A stretch of 64,000 bases of DNA from Aplysia californica (taxonomy: Eukaryota > Mollusca > Gastropoda > Aplysiida > Aplysiidae), in the NCBI RefSeq assembly GCF_000002075.1, contig NW_004798621.1:47410-111409 (forward strand), read 5' to 3'. Below, in pieces: positions 33,778 to 46,015 of the stretch. The notes beneath the pieces are model-generated. The model had not been told where the DNA came from and ran no database searches. It worked only from the letters and a program-made list of their open reading frames with translations. The position numbers were made by a program, and so were the translations under genes. Every line of letters starts with the position of its first letter. The stretch's first letter is position 1.

Positions 33778-36772
33778 TATAGCGACTATATACAATAGTA
33801 GTGTTGTTATTCTTTCATTTCAACCAAAATTACCGCAGAATGAGCTATTCGGAGATTTCGCTGAAACCAGTGAGGAGGATATTTCTGATGAAGTCCATTT
33901 TCTACTATATTGATGGACTGAACACGAATATAATATATCAACTTCATTTCCATTGCAAATTAACATTTGTAAAAATACTTGATGATTTTTAATCAAGCTA
34001 CATCACACTAAGTCTAAGCCTGACAGCGTAGTTTTTTTGCAGCAACAATAGCTAAATGTAGTAGTCTTAAACGTTACAGGACAAAAGATAAAAAAACAAG
34101 TGGGCAGAAAAAAGGACGATGTTTCTTAAAAATATTTTGCACACCTACAGAGAACTAAAATATGTATTGAAATACTTCTTTGATGTTATCTGTTATGTTT
34201 TTAGAGAAAAAAAAAAGATATCAACTTATTAACTCATTGAGCATTTTATAGAGACTTAAAATTTACGGGACAAAAATCTTGTGGCAGTTAAAAATAAGTG
34301 AAACATGAAATCCAAACTGAACTAAAATTAATTTTCCTAACAGTAGAGGCTGCAGCAGTAGCAGAAACAGTAGTATTAGTAATAGCAGCAGTAGCAGAAT
34401 GTCAAAAAGGGTACTCCCATTACATCGTTATTCATGGCAGTAAACAGTGTTTATCTTTCTGTTATTTCTTGTGACATTATGATGATGTTCAATTCCCAAA
34501 ATATTCCCACGACATGACGATCATGTTGAAGATCATTTGAGACCACAACAATTTTGTCAGTCTTGTAGCATCCCATTTGGCTCACTTTGGATGAATAGTT
34601 CCTTGTCCGTAGCTCGAACAGGAAGATTGAAGAAAATTCATCACAGTATGGACCTCTACTTCCCTAACAGTAACAGCTCTTTATGATTTAAAGAACAAGC
34701 ATCATTGCCATTGAGCATGAAACAAGTGAATGGAATGTTTACTAGCTGCTATTCAGAGTGCACAACTGCACTCAGCAAGGATGAGGAATGTCAATATATG
34801 TCCTTTTGCTGCTTCATTGGGAAAGACTTTTCTGACATACATCTTCCAAAGTTTGCTTTCGAGCTGCTTTGACTTTTGGAAGGACTTTCACAACTCTGTG
34901 TATTTCTTTTCAGAATATCGGTACTTTAAAGCAATGCATTCTTCATCTATAGTACTGTAAAGTTGGAAAGAGAATGTGGGAGCGGGAGGGGTAGATGAAA
35001 CATTGTACTAATCAGTTTTGTAACTGAATTAAAAGAGAACCCGTGCTATACTTTGTAGAAAATAAGATTGTGCTGCATTACTGTTTTGTATTCTTTTATT
35101 AAAGTAATTAGCAACAGAAAAGTAGTCACAAATTTTGTTTTGGAATGCATATGAATAAAGTGAATGTAAACTTAAAACGATGTCATTCATCATTTATGCG
35201 GTCTTGCTTGTCTTATCATAGTCCAAGGTGATAAAATCAGCTACTATGTCCTAAATATTATAGGGACAACACTTGTTACCAAAACTGTGATCAACATGAT
35301 TTAGTCCGTGTAACCATTAAGACCAATGTATAAACTTACTTTCCTCTTGTTAAAGCCAATATTAACTTTTGATGGAAACTAAGGGCAAAGCCATACTGTG
35401 GAAAAAGTGAAGCAGCACGGGCGGGGCTATCAAAATAAAACCAAAGGGAAAGACGGACGTTATCAGCCATACCAAGAACGGCACGAAGCGAGGAGATTCC
35501 TGGAGAAATTTCGGCCGATGTACAATCTCTTTCAATGCTTGAAATGTACATGCATGCACACGAGCAAGCTTGACACTAGTAGATCTACATAATTTTAGTG
35601 GTGATAACAAGAAAGGAAATCGAGGAGAGTTAGTGAAAGCTGTTTGTCAAAACAAAAATGAAAAATAAAAGCGAAGCACACAATGCATTTACTTTTATTC
35701 AAAGAAAGACTTTTCGAATTGGCCTCTTTTCAATTAATTTTTTGATCAAGATATACCTGTCCATCGGTTCTCTATAACATTCCCTTCTTAACACTCTTAC
35801 CATCTGTCTCTCATTCTTTCTTTCTCAATCCTCGAGATAGGATGTCTAAAGTCAGTAGTCCTTCAGGTGAGTTCAACAATGAACATTTCATGCAGATAGA
35901 AAAAGGAATCACGCCTCATTCAAACTAAATCTACCCATCTGCTTTTGTCGTCTGGTAAATTTCTCTTCAAGTGGTGAATTTCACCAAACTAATGACGCAT
36001 GTAATTAATCGGGTTTGCCTACTCCTTTCTTTCAGTCTTTCTTTTTTCTTTATAGCTACCTCGTCGATCAGGAGAAACGGCGCCAATATTTTTGTTCATT
36101 TTCAACAGAAACTAAAATTGACATGGAAAATTCCATACAACGTCGCATCTTTGCATCGCCTTTTGTGCCTTGTTCCTGGAGTTTACGCTTCGTTTTGCAC
36201 CTCCAAGCCTACAGTATGACATTACCCAAAATTTACTTTGTATTTCCTCGACACACGGCGCACAGAAACAGGATACTTTAGTTGAGAACTCAGGTAACCA
36301 GTGGCGCGCTGACCTGTGACAGTGAACGGGGTCATCGCGTGGGTATTCTTCGGTCAGCGTGACCGCGCGGAAGGTTTAGAAAATCATATTTTTCATTCTG
36401 AATTGAGCCCTAATTAACACAATAACATTGACTTAAAGACATCACTGCATGCGGGCATCAGCAGTTCCAAGTCTCTTTCATGATATTTCAAAAACAAAGA
36501 GAATCAGCATGGGTCTGTTTAGTTGTAACAGACAGTGCAAGATAGTCATGTCTGATTCCCGATATCGGTTCTAGTTATGATGTAATGAACGCCGATAATG
36601 AGAAAACTGAGCGTAAGGATAAGTTCATCTTTCAGGGACACAAACGTAACACATAAGGGTATGTACTCACCAAATGTCACTGCTACCGCAGTTTGTGTGA
36701 CCTCAAAATGGTTCATCTATGCATCACATTGTAAATGGCATCACATGGTAAATATATATCCACATACTTCCC
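33778..36772. other. Intergenic DNA upstream of NOP14, little recognised
   Basis: Holds a purine-rich AGCAGTAGCAG tract at about 34348-34398 and a short block (33960-34020) weakly similar to 21900-21955. No gene could be supported, although NOP14 promoter elements must lie near 33120-33700. Confidence 0.4.
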
Positions 36773-37777
36773 TCACTTGGAAGACAATAACTCCATAGGA
36801 ATCATGGCGTAGACTATAGGTTTTATTCTCTTCATAAGTCTTGTTGTTAATTGTTCTTCTTTTTTAGTGAGTGCCTTACTCATTGCATGGCTGATGGTTT
36901 CTATGTCTTTGATCATGGGAGATGTTGTGCTGTCTTGGGTAGGCCTAACTGTTTCATGTATCTGGGCTGGAGTTGACGAAGCCAAGGGAGTCGCAGAAAA
37001 TGTTTGGCCTTTAGTGGGTGTGAATGATGACGATGGAGAAACACGGACAGTGCTTACGCTGTGCTCACAACTGCTATCATGCGGTATGGGAGAATGTGTG
37101 ACCGATGTGCTCTGACTGTGTCGGTGTGAGCTACGATGTGACTGCTCCTGAACTATTGTGTCTGCATGTTGTACACCTACGTGTTGGTCACTGACTGGGA
37201 CAACAGACTGAGGGTGGGGGTGGAAAGTCTGACTTGTACTTGTGTGTGGGTCGTTTTGTTGTGTTGAGTCGGTGCTGAGAGCACGGGTACATGTACTCTG
37301 TGTGGTTGTGTCTGTCTCAGAAATGTTGGTGCTAGGACTAGCTTGGTGTGTGTATTTTTCATGGCTGCTGGAGTGAGACTGGGGGTCACGGGGCTTTACT
37401 GTTGCACAGCCAAGAGAGAGCAGCCTTTTCTGTTCACAGACTGTGCACGTTTTGGCATCACAGTTTTCATTGTAAGCACACCAGATGTGTTGACTGCTGT
37501 CAAAAGTGTTTCTTAGTGTTTGTAGGGACACTGCACTATTTCGACGTTTAGCGTCATGGATTGTTTTAAAGCATTTCAAACACACAAATTTGGAGTGTTT
37601 ATCACTAGCGTCATCTTTGATACTCAACCCGAACACAAGGAAGAGGTCACTGGCTATTTCCTAACACAAATACGGCTTTTTAAAGGATTTTCTCTGCTTT
37701 CCTGTAATGTTCAGTCTTCCGCACACTCTACACAGACAGTTTAAAGCGGATACATGACTTTCAGGGGTGTGCTCCAT
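36773..37777 (-). pseudogene. RAG1 N-terminal-like (N-RAG-type) element protein
   Basis: From the ATG at 37777 one frame of 334 codons runs to 36773 with a single in-frame TAG at codon 39. Residues 12-20 (LNCLCRVCG), 64-74 (FVCLKCFKTIH) and 106-115 (CDAKTCTVCE) reproduce the paired-cysteine pattern of the non-core N-terminal part of RAG1 (LCRICG, FCHNCW, CDIC). LFLVFGLSIKDDASD corresponds to the RAG1 VFRIDV...D segment. After about residue 125 the protein becomes Ser/Thr/His/Pro-rich and ends near KKEEQLTTRLMKRIKP. Molluscs are known to carry N-RAG-TP elements encoding this region. The DDE recombinase core of RAG1/Transib was not found nearby. Either a recently disabled mobile-element gene, or a gene in which the TAG is avoided by splicing. 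Confidence 0.7.
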
Positions 37778-39577
37778 TTTAAGGTCTTCGTTGTATACGG
37801 CAATAACGTTAGTCAATTCGGGGGCCCAACATAATAACCCGATGTAGCTTAACAACCACAACTGCGGTAGTACTGAAATTTATACACTTAAACCATGATT
37901 TATTAATGAACTCACAAATCGAATCTCAAAAAAAATTCAATGCACCGTTTTGTTGTAATAAATGATTATTTATCCTCAGTTTGAAATAAGAAAAGCGTGT
38001 TACACAGGCAGCAAACAGACACGTGTAGAACACTTGGTATAACACGTAGAAGGCTGGGACTTTCTTTTAAAGGTTGAGAAATGGTGTTGCTAAAGTCTAT
38101 AAATTAAAACTACTTGGTGGGCCTTACGGCACCACTGTAATTTAGACAGTAAATGAGACGATTTTATCAAGAACGCACCCCAGTTTATAACGGTGAGACG
38201 GGGTCAAATGACCCCAATAAAAAAGGTCAACAGGTACCGGGCGAGGTGATAAATCACCGCTGGACGGCAGGAGCCGCGGTACAACTAAAAGGTGCGATTT
38301 CGGCTGATTTCGTGTGTTGTGGACAGAGTATATCAGCAAAGTATAATTTTTGATGCTCGATCTTAAATATTATATTCGAAACACCGAGCCAAGCAGCCTT
38401 ATCCTTGTATTTGTATGTTTCAGACAACGATAACAAATTTTCAACTTCAATTGCCTCAACTGCCAACCCCAAAGCTAGAAATATGTGGCATCAACGCATG
38501 AAAGCCTCACAATAAAATTCTTAAGTAGCTACTCATTCTATAAAGATAAAACACAAAGACCAAGACTTAGTCTAAATCATTACAATGACGAAATCAAACA
38601 CTTTGTCCAATTTCCGTTTCGAAACAACAAACACTATGAAAACCAACAATCCTGGTTTTGGCATGGGTCCAAACTCATCCATTTCCTTGAGAGACTCTTA
38701 GATTTCATCAATGAATCACACATTTTGCAGTCATATAACAAAGAAAGCAAATTTTAAGTCAATTCAAGGCTTAATGACTACTTACATATTAATCGTTACA
38801 CTGCTAAAATTGCGCTAGGAAGTCATTCATATTCACTTTCTATAGACACCGTTGTCTTGCCGAGGAATAGATGAAAGCCAAGTTGATTGGAAATCAGTGC
38901 ACTTGACATAAAAATACTGCACTAAAATTTTGAGCAACTTCCGGCGGAAATAAACACACAGATCTTAACTGATACAACGTGACAAAAATTCACAGACGCA
39001 ACTATTTACTGCCCAAAATTCGTAATCACTGTAGCAATTTTGTTCTTGGTTGATGAAATGACTAAAGTGATCGTATTTCTAATTCTACAGTGAAAAATTA
39101 CACTTTTTAAAAGGTTGATTGGACTGAAGATAGGGTTACTGTTTTTTACCATTTAACGGACGAGACGTGTAACGTTTAAGACGAATTTTATGTCCTTTGT
39201 ATGAAGAAATGGGCCGTTATAAAAAATATAAGCATATATTTGTCGGATACCCTGAAAGTTCTACTTAAGATCAGTATTAAACACTTAATTACGAAAATGA
39301 AATGCAGACAATTCTTAGAGAAATCTTAGGATGAAAACTATCTCTGATGAATGTTACGTTTTCATACCTAAAAAATGCTGAATTTTTAACAAAAAAGCTA
39401 CACACTGTTTCAGGATATCGTTTTAGTGGATATTTTCTGCCTAGTCCAAGTTCGGCAACCTTTTCACCACCGGCTTAGCTCATCTTAACGATGATTTGAA
39501 TTATTATATATACAGCTTTTTGTATGGTGTCTGTGGTAAAGGGTATGTGCAAGTTCACGTTTTCAGGAGAATTGCCC
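37778..39577. other. Intergenic DNA, nothing recognised
   Basis: AT-rich. Contains a GGGTCAAATGACCCC near-palindrome at about 38202-38216. If the N-RAG frame is a transposon, one of its ends should lie in this stretch or just beyond, but no matching terminal repeats were seen. Confidence 0.4.
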
Positions 39578-39608
<31 letters not shown>

Positions 39609-39676
39609 CAGTTTCAGGGAACATAAATCCGGGGGGCGGGGTTAGGGAGAGAGAGAGAGACCCCCCCCCCCCGCCC
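39578..39676. repeat. TA, GA and C simple-repeat cluster
   Basis: (TA)n at about 39585-39608, a short (GA)n at about 39647-39659 and a C run at 39661-39671. Confidence 0.9.
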
Positions 39677-39982
39677 CCACACAACACAGGGGCAAAGAGA
39701 GAGGCGTGTGTCGGAAGTTCACCGAGCACATACAGGCTAGATCTACTCACAAACACAAAAGAGCTCCAATTTAATCGGTGGCAAACAGCTTCACTTGTGG
39801 CAATTGACACTACCATTATCTTTTGTAAAGAGAAGACCACAGTTCGCACTGGGTCACCACGGTCAGCGTCCATTTGTTGAAAGTTCCTTGGCCAGATCGT
39901 AGAAACCGAAGCAGGCCATGGTCAAATTGCTTGCCTGGTTCACACCCCGGTACACCTAATGATTGTGCATGCACATTGGAGT

Positions 39983-40092
39983 TTGAGTCCGAATAGCCAT
40001 GGAAGGCTATTGGGACTCGAATTCAGACTCAAGAGTCCGAATAGCCCCCAACTCCAGAGGACGTCCGGACTCGAATCCGAATAGCCACGGCC
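39983..40092. repeat. Cluster of inverted TCCGAATAGCC motifs
   Basis: At least four copies of GAGTCCGAATAGCC or its reverse complement occur in 110 bp, some facing each other around short spacers (ATAGCCATGGAAGGCTAT). The motif is shared with the palindromes at 43188-43242 and 44072-44093. Confidence 0.65.
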
Positions 40093-40423
40093 GTACACAA
40101 AATCTTTCATGAACTTGAATTTATGCAAAATGATTACCTGATAAAAATAAGTTTATGGGTATAATTTTGAATATCATAGTGTAGGTAAAAAGAAGAATTT
40201 GAGTACAAAACATTCGGAAATTGACCTTAGAAGATCTAGATCTATAGGCCTACTATTTCCTTTCGAACCCCGGAATGTGTGTAACTAAGCCTACTCGTTA
40301 TGACTTTTCAACTAGATCTGGCCTAGATCTAATGAGAGATGGTGAGATCTAACTTATCTTATTCATATGTCATGGTCATGTGTTCCTAACGTATTATGAA
40401 TAGATCAAAGATTAAATGGCGGC

Positions 40424-41700
40424 ATGAGATCCACACCTACCGCCGCGTGCGAAATCCTTGCAAATGTTGAACCCCTGGGAATCCGCAGAGATAAAGCAGT
40501 TTTGGAGCTACATGAAAGAACTAAAAGAATGTGCCCCAACCACCCAAACAGGAAATTAGTAGAAACATGGAAACCAAAGAAACGAATTCAACAAAAGTCA
40601 ATCATGCATCACATCACAGAACTAAAGGAGAGCCACCATCTACCACAAAATAGAAAAGAAACCAAAAGAGTCAACCAAAACATCCCTCCCCACCTTTCTT
40701 TAAAAAAGCCAATCATTACAACATCTCTCAAAGACAAGAGCACAAAATCTTCAGACCCAGTGACGCTGATGCTTGCATCACATCAAACAATCGACAGCTA
40801 TTCAGATGACTGGATACACGTCTATACGGACGGCTCAGCATTCAAAGCCACAACCAAAGCCGGATATGGAATACTAATACAGTACCCAGATGGAAGTTCC
40901 AATGAGATCTCTGCAGCCTGTGGAGAGAAATGCAGCAACTACGATGCAGAAATGATGGCAATTGAAACAGCACTGTACCATCTCCGCACAGTTTTTGACA
41001 CTCATCCTGGAAAAGCACAGAGTATTGTCATTTTCTCTGACTCACTATCAGTATTACAAGCCATAGAAAATGACCATCACCTAAACCAAGATTTGACCCA
41101 TATACTGTTTGGATCCCATCATCTGATAACATTCTGTGGCATCAACCTAGTAATGCAGTGGGTCCCCGGACACTCAGACATACCTGGAAATGACAGAGCA
41201 GACACACTCGCCAAACGGGGATCTAGACAGTGAACAACCCAACATTCCAACTTCATACAACACTGCAAAACAAATCATCAAAAGCAACAACAAACAAGAT
41301 TGGATGAACAGATGGGCCCTGGGAAAGACAGGCAGAGCAGTTTTCAAACATATGACCACAACAAAAAGGAATGACAATATCAACCGCCTTCAGAGAAAGA
41401 AACAGACCACGATCTTCCGCCTACAGCTCAACTTCCACCTGAACAGAATAAACCCGGAACTTCCCCCAATGTGTCCCTTGTGTGACTATGCATATGAGAC
41501 TGTGGATCATCACCTGTTCCACTGTACAGCCCTAAATGACATCAGAGCTACCCTTCTCCCTCCGAGACCTAACATTGACAACACACTCTATGGAACATTA
41601 CAGCAACTGCAGCAGACCTGCACTTATCACTACATGGCATTGGACAGAAGGGCGAGAGCCCAGCTGTTGCTGGATCGATAACAACAACAACAACAACAAT
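40424..41700 (+). mobile_element. 5'-truncated LINE with RNase H and C-terminal zinc-knuckle region
   Basis: The sequence opens within the reverse-transcriptase C-terminus (LANVEPLGIRRDKAVLEL), then an RNase H domain with the expected order: VYTDGSAF, DAEMMAIETAL, IFSDSLSVLQAI and the closing WVPGHSDIPGNDRADTLAK. The frame ends in TGA at about 41233; the C-terminal part, with CPLCDYAYETVDHHLFHC, continues in another frame from about 41226 to 41681, so one frameshift separates them. A short (CAA)n tail near 41681-41699 marks the 3' end. The family resembles I/Nimb-like RNase H-bearing LINEs; clade uncertain. Confidence 0.9.
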
Positions 41701-42371
41701 ACCAGTGAAAGTAGCTCATAACAAAATGTGAGCCTACGAAGATGTCACATTTTCACTGTTAAAGCACAGAGGTCGCGAACGGTCTGCACTAGGCTAATTA
41801 CAACCCTCTTCGCCTTGCACCAAAACCAGCGCTGCCTCTCGCTTCCTCCACGTCCAGAGTTCAGAGTTCACGCCGCGAGCGGGGTGGATTACCGGTAGAT
41901 CTTGCGCCTCGGTGCAGACGAGCGGTGTTTGCCTGACGAGTGGTGTTGTGCTGACGAGCAAGCCCTTCTAGCACAAAGCAATACGAGACGCAAAGCAGGT
42001 CTTGGGACCAAGTGCTTTGCTCTGCTGCGATTTCAGTCTTGCCTGCCGTCCGCTGCTCGTATGCCTTCGAATAATCGAACAAACTAGTTTGTGGCGCAGT
42101 GACACTGTGCGCAGGGTCTCTCTCTCTCCCCCTCTCTCTCTTTCTGACGTTAAGGGTTTCGCGGATTGCAAGCAGGGAGGGGAAGGAAGAGGGGGTCAGA
42201 CATGAGTGGCTTCGCGGATTGCAATTTGGTGTGGGTACTTGAAGCTTAGGCTAGACTCAACGTATCATGCTGGTGATTTGATTTGATGATTTGACCTAGT
42301 GATTTGAGGCTTGTGACTTGAACTAGGGTCTTGTGAGCACGAGCGTGTTTGCTACCGGGGTACAGCCCTAC
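41701..42371. other. Intergenic DNA with CT-rich tract
   Basis: A (CT)n tract at about 42117-42142. The 14-mer TTCGCGGATTGCAA occurs twice (42158-42171 and 42211-42224). No gene recognised. Confidence 0.5.
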
Positions 42372-42545
42372 TGGGTCATGAAAGAAGCCACCAGAGGCAA
42401 ACGTAATGGAATACAATGGATCCCTTGGCAGCAGCTGGACGACTTAGACTTCGCCAATGACCTTGTGCTGCTCTCTCACACACATGCTCAGATGCAAGAA
42501 AAGACCAAGGAACTCAACAGCCTATCAAGGAGTGTTGGCCTTCGT
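42372..42545 (+). mobile_element. LINE reverse-transcriptase fragment, catalytic Asp changed
   Basis: WVMKEATRGKRNGIQWIPW followed by LDDLDFANDLVLLSH, the palm region of a non-LTR reverse transcriptase. The usual FADD reads FAND, losing one catalytic aspartate. It overlaps in content with the minus-strand fragment at 60815-61230, so both come from one family. Confidence 0.8.
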
Positions 42546-42597
42546 TCCCAGCATTGTGGAAATAGAATATTTGTGTGTGTGTGTGTGTGTGTAGGTA

Positions 42598-42920
42598 CTG
42601 AGGGCTACACTCCATTGTTTCATCTAGACTATTCTAGAACAGTAGATCTAGACAGTGCTGTTTATTTAATACATTTTTTTTTGGTCTAATCTACACGCTA
42701 CCAGTTTTACTATTGCAAATGTCTTCTAGTTTTACTACAATGACTACAATGTCCGTGTTGGAGTCAGCTGAAGGCTACACACCATTGTTTCATATAGACA
42801 GTGCTGTTTATTTATTTGTTTTTGTCTACACGCTACCAGCACCAGTTTTACTATTACACAGGTCTTCTACTAAAAGTTTTAGCCTAGTTCGAGTACAATG
42901 TCCGTGTGGAACAAAGAAAC
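42598..42920. repeat. Tandem duplication of about 170 bp
   Basis: Two diverged copies start CTGAGGGCTACACTCCATTG (42598) and CTGAAGGCTACACACCATTG (42768) and share CTACACGCTACCAG and ACAATGTCCGTGT. A (GT)n run at about 42571-42591 precedes the first. Confidence 0.75.
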
Positions 42921-43179
42921 TGGGTGTCTTTTCGATAGTTCCCACCCCGCTTATTTGGACCTAGAGATCTAGATCTAGATCAGAAGTTATGTTTGATGCG
43001 CGGCGAGCGAGAGATATCAAACCTAACGGCAAAACATCAAATTATGGTAAAGTGCCCCCCCCCCCCCCCCCTTTGAACCTCCCTCCACATTCTTATTAGA
43101 TTTCTACCTGTCCCCCTGAAACACTCTTGGGACCCAAACCGGCGAATAGTAATTGGAAAGGCCGTCGTTATATATTCGG

Positions 43180-43250
43180 TTTTTTCATATTCGGACTCGA
43201 GTCCGAATAAAAAAAATTCTTATTCGGACTCGAGTCCGAATATGAAAAAA
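43180..43250. repeat. Perfect 31-bp inverted repeat built of two 22-bp palindromes
   Basis: Arms 43180-43210 and 43220-43250 are exact reverse complements around a 9-nt spacer. Each arm itself contains a perfect 22-bp palindrome centred on CTCGAG (43188-43209 and 43221-43242; core TTCGGACTCGAGTCCGAA). This could extrude as a cruciform with branched arms. Confidence 0.9.
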
Positions 43251-44098
43251 TGTTATTCGGACTCAGGTCCGGAAAAAAGGAAGTGTCTTCGTTCTATAGA
43301 TCTAACGTTCAGTGCTTCCAATTTTCCGCCATTTTTTAGTTTCCCCCCCACCTTTTCTGCCGATCCGATGCCCGCCGCCTCATTGATACGCCCCCCCCCC
43401 ACCCCCATGTTTCCCACTTTCTTTGTTGTAGAAAAAGGTAAAATTGAAGATTAGCAGACCACCTGGCACCTGCATATTATGAGCTGTGTAAAAAAAAAGA
43501 CCGATTCGTTCAAATACATAAACCTGTGTCATATCGATTGTTTACCAAGAAAAAGTTGTGTTGCTGTGTGTAGAGCTGAGCGTACGGCAACTTTTGATTC
43601 CGTAGACCAGCGCACAATTCATTACGTAGAACTACGTCAAGACTAGCTTATTATTGTAATAATGATCAGTTGCCGGGGGGAAAAAGACAGACGCTTATGC
43701 GACGACGTTCAACGCCCGGACCGATAGTGCCCCCCCACCCCCCACCCCGACACGCACACAGCCACACGTGTGCAGGCCGCCCATTCGACCCCGACACACG
43801 CTAACGAGCCATCTTTAATTGCTTCTGATGACCTCTTGACAAACAAACATTTATTAGAAGCGCTATAACTTTTCAGGCCGGCCTCAAATTCATCATAAGA
43901 TTAAAACTCGGCTCCTGCACAAAACGCCTTTTTGCCCGAAGTGATCCCGGTCTCTACCCAGCCTGAGGCAGTCACGAGTGAGGCAGGACAGGAAGCCGGA
44001 TTCACGAGTCACAGGAAGTCGGAAGTGATGTCATGCTGGACAAGAATCAGAGTCCGAATAACATTTTTTCATATTCGGACTCAAGTCCGAATAGTCAC
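43222..44098. mobile_element. Foldback/MITE-like element with palindromic TIRs
   Basis: The left end (about 43222-43270) is inverted at about 44044-44096: palindrome, then ATATGAAAAAATGTTATTCG, then GACTC. The right palindrome (44072-44093) differs from the left by one central base. The left interior (43285-43440) matches the reverse complement of 27236-27470 and includes GTTCAGTGCTTCC. Confidence 0.65.
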
Positions 44099-44345
44099 TT
44101 CGAATTGGAAGGGGGGGGGGGGGGCTACTGAAAAAGTTTTCTACAGTTCATCGAACGAACATTATCGAACGCTGCCAGTATTGTGGAAATAGAATATTTG
44201 TGTGTGTAGAGGTACTTTTTTAATATAGCCATTCTTTAGCCCAGATGGTCCTGTTTCTAGATTTGTTTTTGGATTTGAGAACAAAAAATGCTGCCATAAG
44301 TACCCATGTAGCTTGCTTCAGATTGTTGACGTTTTTGACCTAGAT

Positions 44346-44372
44346 TAGATCTAGATCTAGATCTAGATCTAG
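44346..44372. repeat. AGATCT hexamer array
   Basis: Four to five AGATCT units. Similar arrays occur at 45085-45165, 47375-47425 and in the elements at 15195 and 30052. Confidence 0.9.
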
Positions 44373-44448
44373 CTACAACAGTCCAAGGACGGATAAAAAA
44401 CGGCCACCTCTATTCTCACCCGGAGTGAGAATAGTGCAGGCGAGTCTT

Positions 44449-44877
44449 GTGGCTATTCTCACCCGGTGCGCGTTCACCCCAAACCACAGAATTCTACACT
44501 ATAACAGAAAAATTGTAGAATTCTGTGCCATGAACAAACGTTCCATTACAACTGTAGCCTACTAAAAGCGTACAATTTTGTCTGCGGGCAGTGGAGAGAG
44601 AGAGAAAGAGAAAGAGAGAGAGGAGTAGCGTGAGAATTTCCGGGCAAAACAAAATGGCGACCCGCGTAGTTCGGCTCGATTCGAAAAGTTAAATAGCCGT
44701 AGCATCTTTGTAGACAACCAAATTAATTTACTTTTGTGTTTTAACATCATTTTTTAACTTTGTTTTGGTCAATTTGATCGTCCACACCGATAGACAGTAT
44801 TCAGAAAGAGACAGAGAGAGAGAGAAGAGGGGAGGAGTTGATCTTGCGAGAACTTCCGGGCGGGTGAGAATAGCCAC
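44449..44877. mobile_element. MITE with GTGGCTATTCTCACCCGG ends
   Basis: GTGGCTATTCTCACCCGG at 44449 is inverted at 44856-44877 (ending GGGTGAGAATAGCCAC), giving a 429-bp unit with purine-rich GAGAGA blocks inside. A 25-bp near-palindrome of the same motif (CTATTCTCACCCGG...GAATAG, 44410-44434) lies just outside the left end. Related TTCTCACC/GGTGAGAA motifs occur near 33450-33530. Confidence 0.65.
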
Positions 44878-45084
44878 TTTCTAAAAAACTGTAAGTCTAA
44901 ACGGAACTTCTCTCGTCGACAAACTTTCAGTTTACCAATGACACAGATCGAGCGTCCGTCGGTTAAACTGTCAGTTTGTCGATCAGCGAACTGTACGTGT
45001 CTTTTAAAGGGGCCTTTACAGACTACAGTACGGTACACTTGACTCTCAAAAGTAAGTAAAAGTAAGGCATTTGAGAGGTTAACA

Positions 45085-45165
45085 TAGAGATCTAGATCTC
45101 TAGATCTAGATCTAGAAACTAATCTATAGTAGGCCTAGAATCTAGATCTAGATCTAGATCTACTT
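45085..45165. repeat. AGATCT hexamer arrays
   Basis: Two short arrays (about 45085-45116 and 45138-45162) of AGATCT/TCTAGA units. Confidence 0.9.
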
Positions 45166-45948
45166 CTAGTACTTACCGGAGTCTTTTAACACAGAAAAAA
45201 ATACTGTCTTGCAAAGATACTGAAGATATCCTGAAGTCCTGAAGCCTGAAGATCTTCAGTCTTCGTTTCACGTGGGCACGTCGCACACTTTTCCAGTTGC
45301 CAGTTTCACATTTTTCTTCTTCACGGAAGTTAGTTTCGTGTTTGTTTCCGTGAGCAGTTTTTCTTTTTCCCCTCACCGGTTTATTTAAAACACTCAATAC
45401 TCCCTGGAAGTGGAAGGCTCGGAACAAATTTAAATATTGATAAATTCTTTATTATACATTGTCGCAAATGAATAGGCTTTATAACTCCATTTTATACCAC
45501 TAAATTGACGATTGACTTTCTATTTCGTAAATAAAATTTTAAACATTGCATTGAGAAATATAGATCTACTGTGAATCGATGGTTTTAAGCCATTCTAATG
45601 TTACTAATGATACATTCTTATTCTTATTTAGAATTAGATTTTTTTTTGTTATTCTTTGTACTTGTTGTTTGTTGTTTGTTTGTTGGGTTTTTTTTGTTGT
45701 TATTTTAGGTTTTTTTTAACCAAAGTAGGGCCTTCACGACGTACTTGTGTGGGTTGTGTACCTCTTGGGCCGTGGTCACCAAGGATTCTCTGCTACCAAG
45801 ATATTTCATTCAATTGCCCTATCTCGCGTCCGCCCACTCGAGACTTGGGCGCGACTATGTTTTAGCGCGTGACGGCCTGTGATACTAGCGTAAACAAATG
45901 TTTTTGCACTCTTGAGTTGAACGCGTGCACTTTTGTCTGTGGGCAGTG

Positions 45949-45949
<1 letters not shown>

Positions 45950-46015
<66 letters not shown>

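Noticed and set aside
35336-35610. Possible small gene in a locally GC-richer patch
   Set aside because: Overlapping short frames on both strands with no domain, no splice support and no clear codon bias.
38000-39500. RAG1 core or Transib transposase partner for the N-RAG frame
   Set aside because: Looked for on both strands from 33.8 to 40.4 kb; no DDE-type region or RAG-like core was recognised.
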